Source: Edaphochlamys debaryana (lineage: Eukaryota > Chlorophyta > Chlorophyceae > Chlamydomonadales). From it: DNA of 64,000 nt. Each line of letters begins with the position of its first letter. The first letter of the stretch is position 1. The stretch is from NCBI GenBank assembly GCA_016858145.1, contig JAEHOE010000101.1:62001-126000 (forward strand), written 5' to 3'. Positions 58,501 to 64,000 of the stretch are shown here, in pieces. The notes under the pieces are model-generated. The model was not told the origin of the DNA. It did no database searches and saw only the letters and a list, made by a program, of their open reading frames with translations. The position numbers and the translations under genes were made by a program.

Positions 58501-61500
58501 CTTTGTCACGGGCCTGACCTCAGCCACGTGCCAGTGCAAGTCGCCGTACCTGCTAGACAAGACCTCCCCCGACGCGCCCTCCTGCAAGGGTTAGTAGTCC
58601 GAAGGGTCCTTTCTGTCGCCATCCGACTGGGTTTCTGCCCTGAATGAACGCTAGCTGCTCTCTCTGCCCCGCAGACCCCTGCGGATCGAGCCCGTGCGGC
58701 TCCACGGGCGCTTGCACTCCCCTGAACGCCCTCCAGTACACGTGCGCCTGCACAGATGCACAGTACTTCGACGGCAATACGTGCCTGGGTGCGTGGGTCC
58801 TGACGTCCGCAGGACGAGCATGGCTGTTCGCATAGTTCGCAGTTTACCTCCAGACTCTGCGCACCCGCGCGCCCTACCTGCCCCGCTCTGCACCCCGCAA
58901 GCCCTGCCCTGCTCGTCCCCTCGTGCTGCGCAGACGGCCCCTGTGCCCAGCCCAACACCTGCGGCGTCGACGGCGCCTCGACCCGCTGCGTGTCCTACAG
59001 TGCTCAGGACTACTTCTGCACCTGCAGCCCCGGCGGCTTCCAGCTCGACACGCGGAGCAACACCTGTGTCGGTGGGTGCGCGGTGCGTTCAGGAGGGCTC
59101 CAGATACACTCAATAATCGACAAGAGCATGCCAATTCACTTGTCCTATGGATCCTTGAGTCAAGCATACATGATTGGGTCCTCTCCCCTAATCACGCCCC
59201 CGCAGCCAACCCCTGCGCCCAGGCCATGCTCGACGGCTCCGTGGCCGCACTCTGCCGCAGCCGCTGGGCCACCTGCACCCCCGGCGGGGACGGCGCAGAC
59301 TACACCTGCAACTGCGGTGCAGTCGGCGGCGTGAGCCCCTACCCTGTCCGCAACGGACGCTGCAACCGTAAGCTGCTGCCCGTGTCCCAATAGTCCCAAG
59401 CTCACATTTGCAGCCTGATCGCTAACCCCGTGCTTCTCCGTCCCGCCGTGCCCCCGCCCCGCAGTGGACGAGCTGTACTCTCCTGAGGAGGGCGGCTCCT
59501 GCCCCACCTTCCCGCCCCTCAACTGCGCTTCTGCCGACAAGCCGTGCGGCCTCTACCAGGCCGGGAGAGACAGTGACCTCCCGCCCTGCAGCGGTGAGCG
59601 GGCAGCAGGGTCCTCGCCAAGCTTCAATACTAAAGAGTGCTTGCTTGCTTTTCTGGCCGGCGGTGGTCCGCTTTCCTCGCCGCCGTCTCCTTACCCCTGC
59701 AGCCAACCCGCGAAACGAATCGCACCCTCTATCTGCACTGCAGTGGTCTACAGCCCAAGCCGCAACTGGGGGCTGATCATGCAGGGTGACGGGCATCTCG
59801 TGCTCTACCATGCAAGTTTTAGTTGTCAATCAATCGCGCGGCCCGGGCGGGGGAGGACGGCACGAGGGTGCGCCGCTCATGTGACTTAATGAAGTTTCAA
59901 ATTCATGTCCCTCAACAGGCCCGCACAAACTCCCAGGGCCTTCAGTTCTACGACCCCGTTTGGGCCTCAATAACCTACCCGTTCGAACCAAAAGGCGAGC
60001 TCTCGTCTCGGGCAATGCGCCTTCCCCTGCCTACTGGGATCCACTATCCAGCCACGCACCTCGACCGTACGCAACCAAGCCCCTTGCTCTATCTCTCGCT
60101 CACCACCCCTCCGCCCAGACTTTGCGTTTGTGGTAAACGCCGACGGAACGTGGTGAGTGGCATTCAAGCCAGGTCGGCGGCGGGCTGGCCTAGCCGCCCG
60201 AGCGATCTATGCTAGAAACAGGGGCTAGATAGCTTGCGACAGGGTGGATGATCAAGCGAGCGAGCAAAGGGCCCTGCAGTCTATCCATCTCCCGCGCAAC
60301 GCAGGTCTGTGTTCGGCAGCAGCGCCTACTACAGGTAAGGCAATGTCCCCGTGTGCAATCGAGCAAGCATCGGCCAATCAACCGACCCCTCCTTCCCTTC
60401 GCCTTTGCGGCGCGGTTGCAGCTACCAACGCTTTCGTACGTCCATAGAACGCGCGAGTGACTACGGCCAGCACCACGTCACCTACCCGGGTGCGTGGGTC
60501 CCGTGCGATCCGCAGCATGCCAGGTTTACTCACAGCGTCTCCGCAAGCACCGACCTCTCTTCTCCTCTTCTCCCACCAGCCAATACCGGCGTGGAGAATG
60601 GGCCCTTCTCCTTCAGCGTCACGGTGAGGCGGTACGGGCCTGCCTCGGCTCTGTCAATAATCTCCTTGACGGATCCGGGCGGCGGGAGGTGCTGCTGGTT
60701 GACGGCTGTGACGAGGCAAATCGATATCTGCGCGCGGGCATCACGCTCGCGCCCACCACGCACCCTTGCACAGGATGATGGCCACATGCGTATCCTCAAC
60801 AAGGACGGAAGGCCCGCCTGGGCAACTTACAGTGAGCGGGGGTGGGAACGGATGGCGAGTGAGGCGGAGGCGGTGGTGGCTCCACCGGCGGTACAGAGTA
60901 TAATAATAATAATGGGATGCCCCCAGCGGGGGGCGTGTGTTAAGGGGGCGGGTGTGTATGAGGGGCTAGCCCCTCCACACCCACCACCACCCGCCGAGGC
61001 GGGGCGTGGCGGGTGTGGGCTAGCCCACTCCCCCTCGATCCGGGTGTTTCTCTCGAGATGTAGTCCATGTACTCCACTGCGACCTGGTGTAGCTGTGCGC
61101 AGACGTGTCCTGCCCGCAGGGCCCCGACGTTCTGTAGGGAGGGGCGGTACAGAGTATACAAGAAAAGGCTGGGGTTGGCTGCGGTGTGCAAGCCAAGCAA
61201 TCAAGAACAATTCCTGCTTCTCCGTCCCGCGTGTCCGCAGACGATGCCTCCACCGCCTTCATCACCGCCTGCGCCGGGACCAGCGCCGTACAGCTGGTTG
61301 GCGAGCCAGCAGGGGGCCTGCTCGTCGACAGGGGCTTCACCATCAGCTCCTTTGATGACACTGCCCTCTGGGTGAGCCAACCATAGCCGCAGCGCTTTTT
61401 CCTCTCCCGATGTGCTGCCCGTCCAGCCTTATGACATGTGCGTGCGGCTGTGTGTCCCCATGCAGGCCGCCGACGCCCCCCTCACGTCCATCTCCCTAAG

Positions 61501-64000
61501 GAGCGTGTTCAGCACTTATGTGGAGTCCCTCCAGTCCATCTTTGGCTCCAGCCCCGCCCCCAGGCACGGCGGCTCGTACTATTCGTCGTATTATTGGTAC
61601 GACGTCGATGACCACGTGATTACGCTGGATGCGGGCGAATACATCACCGGTGCGTCACGCTTGCAACGGTACCGTATGGTCGGCGGAGGTCATGACAAGT
61701 GCGCATGCGTGCAGGCGCAATCGTCTCTTACATCGAGGACAACCCCAACAGCCTCCTCTTCACGCGCGAACGCGCCACGTACCTGGCTGGCTTTGTTTTC
61801 ACCACGTCGGCTAATCGCACCTTGAAGCTGGGCAACTTCGATGCGGGCGAGCGAGTCGAGCTGGCCACGCCCTGCAGCCCAGTGGAGGTGGGCCCTGGGT
61901 TGGGCGCATGGCTCGGGAGCGGGCCGTGCGTCGCTGCGAGGTGCTGGGTCCCGCGCGTCCACGTCGTCGCCCTCCGCTGAGGTAGCCTCCGCAGCAATGG
62001 GCCCGTGGCTTTCGGGTCAATTATTACTGGCACGCTGCGATGCACCGACCCGTTCACACCTACCACGGCCCACACCCCCGCAACCCACCTGCCATCTACT
62101 TCCGCCGCACCCCAGTCTTCACAGAGCCAACCCAAACCCTCCGCAAATCTGCCCAGGGCAAGGTCCCGATTCTCAAGGCCCTCAAGGGAACCTGGTACGG
62201 CGAAAACAGGTGGTACGGGAGCTATGACTATTATGTCACCTCCGTGTCCCTGGTGTGGGGCTACCGGGATGACAACGGTGAGCAACTCCATCCCCAGTCT
62301 GCCGTAGTAGATCTGTGGGTTGCTTTGGGCATGGCTTAGGGTGTCGGTTTACCGGCGAGTCAACGCGCATGCACCGCTCTGCCGCACGCAGGTTGCGCGC
62401 CCCAAGCCTGTGACGCGAGCAGCGGCCCGCACGTGGTCTACGACTGCTTTACCGAAGTATGCTCCGCCTGTGAGGCTGGCTACGAGAAGGTCGACGGCGT
62501 CTGCACGGATATCAACGAGCGAGTATCAGTCTGGCTGGGTCAGGGGTCCGGGAGACGGGTCCTGGGGTCCTGAGGCCCGAGCATGGGTGGGACAACTGCT
62601 GAAGAATCCCCGCGCTCCTCCATCGCGCCTTGCCGCTGCACAGGTGCGTAGCGGGTGGCGTGGGCACCACGGCTTGCGGACGCTCCGACTACTGTCTGAA
62701 TACGGATGGTGGCTACGAGTGCTGCCCTAGCCAGCCCAGGGTCTTTTACAGCGACCCGGCAGCCTCCGTGTGTGTGGGTGAGACGGGGTGCAGACCCGCC
62801 CGCCAGCTTACTTAGGTATCGCACGGCGGGCTTGTGTATTGCTCCACGCACTCCACGGTGAGGTTGCTCCGCCGTCTTGACTGCTTGATGTGCCCACCCG
62901 GTGCGCCCCGACTCTCCATGCGGCAGACCCCTGCGCCGGCGACCCCTGCGGAGACCCAACTGTAGCCGGAACGTGCGTGGGAACGGGCTACAACCAGCGC
63001 TATTGTGTCTGCAACGGTACGTGGCCAAAGTGATTGCTGCCAGGAATACTGTCTTGAGCCGCGTGACTGCATGGCATGTAATTGTGGGAAATCGTCTCGA
63101 TCTGCATGCGCTCACCTCCTAGAGCCGCATGCATGACGGTGCTTGCCTCTTGACGCGGCCACACCTCAATGGAACGCAGATTACAACGGCTACCGCCTCG
63201 ACTCAACGCGAAACACCTGCGTGGGTACGTGACGCTGTTCCTCTCACGCGCCTAGCTGCGTGCCGGTGCTCGTCTAGGAGTGCAAGCTCGGCCCAAGCCT
63301 AGTCCGGGCTCAAACCCTGGACTTCGTATAGTCCGGGCGCTTTCCGAGCAATCCTAGCTGCATTGGTTGATGCCTAGGCAGGAATCCTACCGTTACAACC
63401 TGTCGCCTGCCTGCCGGTGCTCGGGCTGGTGGTCTAGTACAGGAGCTGCCTGCTCTATGTCTACCTGTTTCCTTTCCCTTCCGTACAAGCGTGGCCTAAG
63501 CCCCTTCTTTCTGCTCCCCCAGAGAACAAGTGCCTCAAGGGGCCCCTCTCCGAAGCCTGCGGACCCTCCAGCCTGGACTGCCTTCTTGGAGACGACGGCG
63601 ATCTGTACTACTGTCGCTGCGGCATCTTCTCGGCGGTACCCGGCCTCCAGTTCACTGCCAAGACGCCTTGCAGGGACGAAATCCCTCCGGGTGGGTGTGC
63701 GCTGTACGAGCCCCGCTGTACGAGCCCCGCCCTGCCTCCTGGCACCCGCGCTGACCAAGGCTAGCCCCCCCTGCTCTTGCAGGTTGCTCGAGCAGCCTCA
63801 CTCAGGGTCCCTACGGCCCTGGGGACTCGGGTGACGACGCCTTCGATGACTCGAGCCTGGCGGTAGGTGTGTGCTGCTGGGGCGGGTAGCGTGCGGTTTC
63901 CTTGTTGCCGGACTCGCCCCGGACCCCCGCCGCAGAACGCCGGCGCCAACCCCATCACGGAGATTGCCTTTTACCCTGACTCTTACATTCTCTATAACCT
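52547..64000 (+). CDS. Giant secreted EGF-repeat protein with bulb-type lectin and jacalin-like domains (3' end off window)
   Basis: ATG 52547; residues 1-43 are a basic leader plus signal anchor or signal peptide (ALTTLTIVIIGLGGARAAP). Exons, all in phase: 52547-52676, 53047-53178, 53519-53638, 53800-53919, 54053-54175, 54360-54479, 54610-54684, 54852-54914, 55125-55241, 55403-55510, 55595-55720, 55853-55978, 56091-56225, 56350-56475, 56572-56694, 56797-56925, 57013-57138, 57278-57297, 57411-57513, 57629-57757, 57866-57917, 58026-58065, 58173-58268, 58349-58589, 58675-58788, 58934-59071, 59206-59367, 59465-59593, 59744-59811, 59919-60066, 60119-60152, 60305-60334, 60422-60489, 60580-60623, 60774-60831, 61241-61371, 61466-61649, 61715-61887, 61995-62277, 62392-62518, 62644-62777, 62927-63016, 63180-63224, 63523-63690, 63783-63862 and 63936 to beyond 64000. 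Modules: about 21 EGF units (DPC...PCG...C.C), a small alpha/beta insert (57866-58400), bulb lectin (LIMQGDGHLVLYH, DDGHMRILNKDG), a jacalin-like domain, more EGF including a calcium-type DINEC unit, then a second jacalin-like start. Probably a cell-surface or matrix glycan-binding protein. Confidence 0.9.
53047..57757 (+). repeat. Array of EGF-like modules, mostly one per phase 1-1 exon
   Basis: Seventeen EGF-like modules in a row, each with D/N-x-C-x(3-6)-P-C-G-x-G-x-x-C-x(n)-C-x-C-P-x-G-x(n)-C. Fifteen occupy single exons of about 108-135 bases bounded on both sides by phase 1 introns; the modules at 54610-54914 and 57278-57513 are each split by one extra intron. The clean symmetry allows module gain or loss without frame change. 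Confidence 0.88.
59744..60831 (+). other. Bulb-type (mannose-binding-like) lectin domain in the EGF/lectin gene
   Basis: Exons from 59744 to 60831 encode three bulb-lectin beta-strand motifs: NWGLIMQGDGHLVLYH, DHFAFVVNADGTWSVFGSSA, and FSFSVT followed by DDGHMRILNKDGRPAWATY. The first has the Q-x-D-x-N-x-V-x-Y mannose-binding pattern with Asn replaced by His; the others are more degenerate. So the fold is likely, but mannose binding is uncertain. One intron here (59812) starts with GCAAGT. Confidence 0.75.
60887..61158 (-). mobile_element. Short 5'-truncated retroelement with 16-base target-site duplication, in an intron of the EGF/lectin gene
   Basis: GGCGGTACAGAGTATA occurs at 60887-60902 and again at 61143-61158, flanking about 240 bases. 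The inner left edge is a (TAA)n run (ATAATAATAATAAT, 60903-60914), which read on the minus strand is an (ATT)n tail. The body is GC-rich with palindromic GGGGCTAGCCCC-type stems. On the minus strand a short frame (GALRAGHVCAQLHQVAVEYM) looks like a decayed LINE carboxy end. Tail plus exact long duplication supports target-primed insertion; the family is not identified. Confidence 0.75.
61241..62277 (+). other. Jacalin-like lectin domain in the EGF/lectin gene
   Basis: Four exons (61241-61371, 61466-61649, 61715-61887 and 61995-62277) encode a beta-rich segment with jacalin features: FTISSFDDTALW, PLTSISLRSVFSTYVESLQS, HVITLDAGEYITGAIVSYIE, then TYLAGFVFTTSANRTLKLGN and YYVTSVSLVWGY. The pattern of a turn, I-x-x-I-x-V, a G-E-Y-I-T-G turn and T-x-x-N-R-T is that of mannose- or galactose-binding jacalin-related lectins. 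A second jacalin-like start (PYGPGDSGDDAFDDSS, NPITEIAFYPDSYILYN) begins at 63783 and runs off the window. Confidence 0.72.

Noticed and set aside
63697..63732. Doubled CTGTACGAGCCCCG in an intron of the EGF/lectin gene
   Set aside because: Looks like exon-junction duplication at first, but the unit does not include the exon end or donor; ordinary short tandem repeat.
1..64000. CRISPR arrays, bacterial operons, phage or plasmid features
   Set aside because: Intron-rich eukaryotic genes throughout, with no evenly spaced repeats or ribosome binding sites.

Overview
The window looks like nuclear DNA of a volvocine green alga (Chlamydomonas, Volvox and relatives). It is very GC-rich. Its genes are split into many short exons with GT-AG introns. 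It carries a serine-proline-rich cell-wall-type spacer, an octotricopeptide-like protein, and a gene of the regA-like (VARL, SAND-domain) family, which is known mainly from volvocine algae. No gene was matched to a database. All exon models were built by hand by joining reading frames at splice sites whose phases agree.

Layout. 1-2662 (+) is the 3' end of RRP12, a ribosome-biogenesis factor. 2663-6138 holds no gene I can support. About 6139-12244 (+) is a multi-domain extracellular gene: VOMI repeats, Ser/Pro spacer, LamG-like, PAN and DC-DGDG repeats. 17699-14070 (-) is an OPR-like helical-repeat protein, probably for organelle RNA. 18153-20810 (+) is a small unknown protein made of a two-fold internal repeat. 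27870-23555 (-) is a 1,272-residue VARL/SAND putative transcription factor. It is head-to-head with TRM11 (29245-35101, +), the tRNA guanine-10 N2-methyltransferase. 35757-36794 (+) is a lone LINE ORF1-like reading frame. 37565-51086 (+) is a 22-exon, about 2,867-residue transmembrane receptor cyclase. 52547 to beyond 64000 (+) is a very large secreted protein with about 25 EGF modules, a bulb-type lectin and jacalin-like lectin domains.

The genes do not form one pathway. RRP12 and TRM11 are housekeeping RNA genes, and the OPR-like protein is probably an organelle RNA factor. Three neighbours (VOMI/LamG/PAN, receptor cyclase, EGF/lectin) face the outside of the cell and suggest surface sensing or matrix adhesion.

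Structural oddities: two 5'-truncated LINE insertions with clear target-site duplications inside introns (37847-39229 and 60887-61158); repeated local tandem duplication of exon-end/5' splice-site junctions (three in TRM11, one in the cyclase); four introns best read as GC-AG; and a class III cyclase whose first catalytic half is interrupted by an insert of about 1,570 residues.
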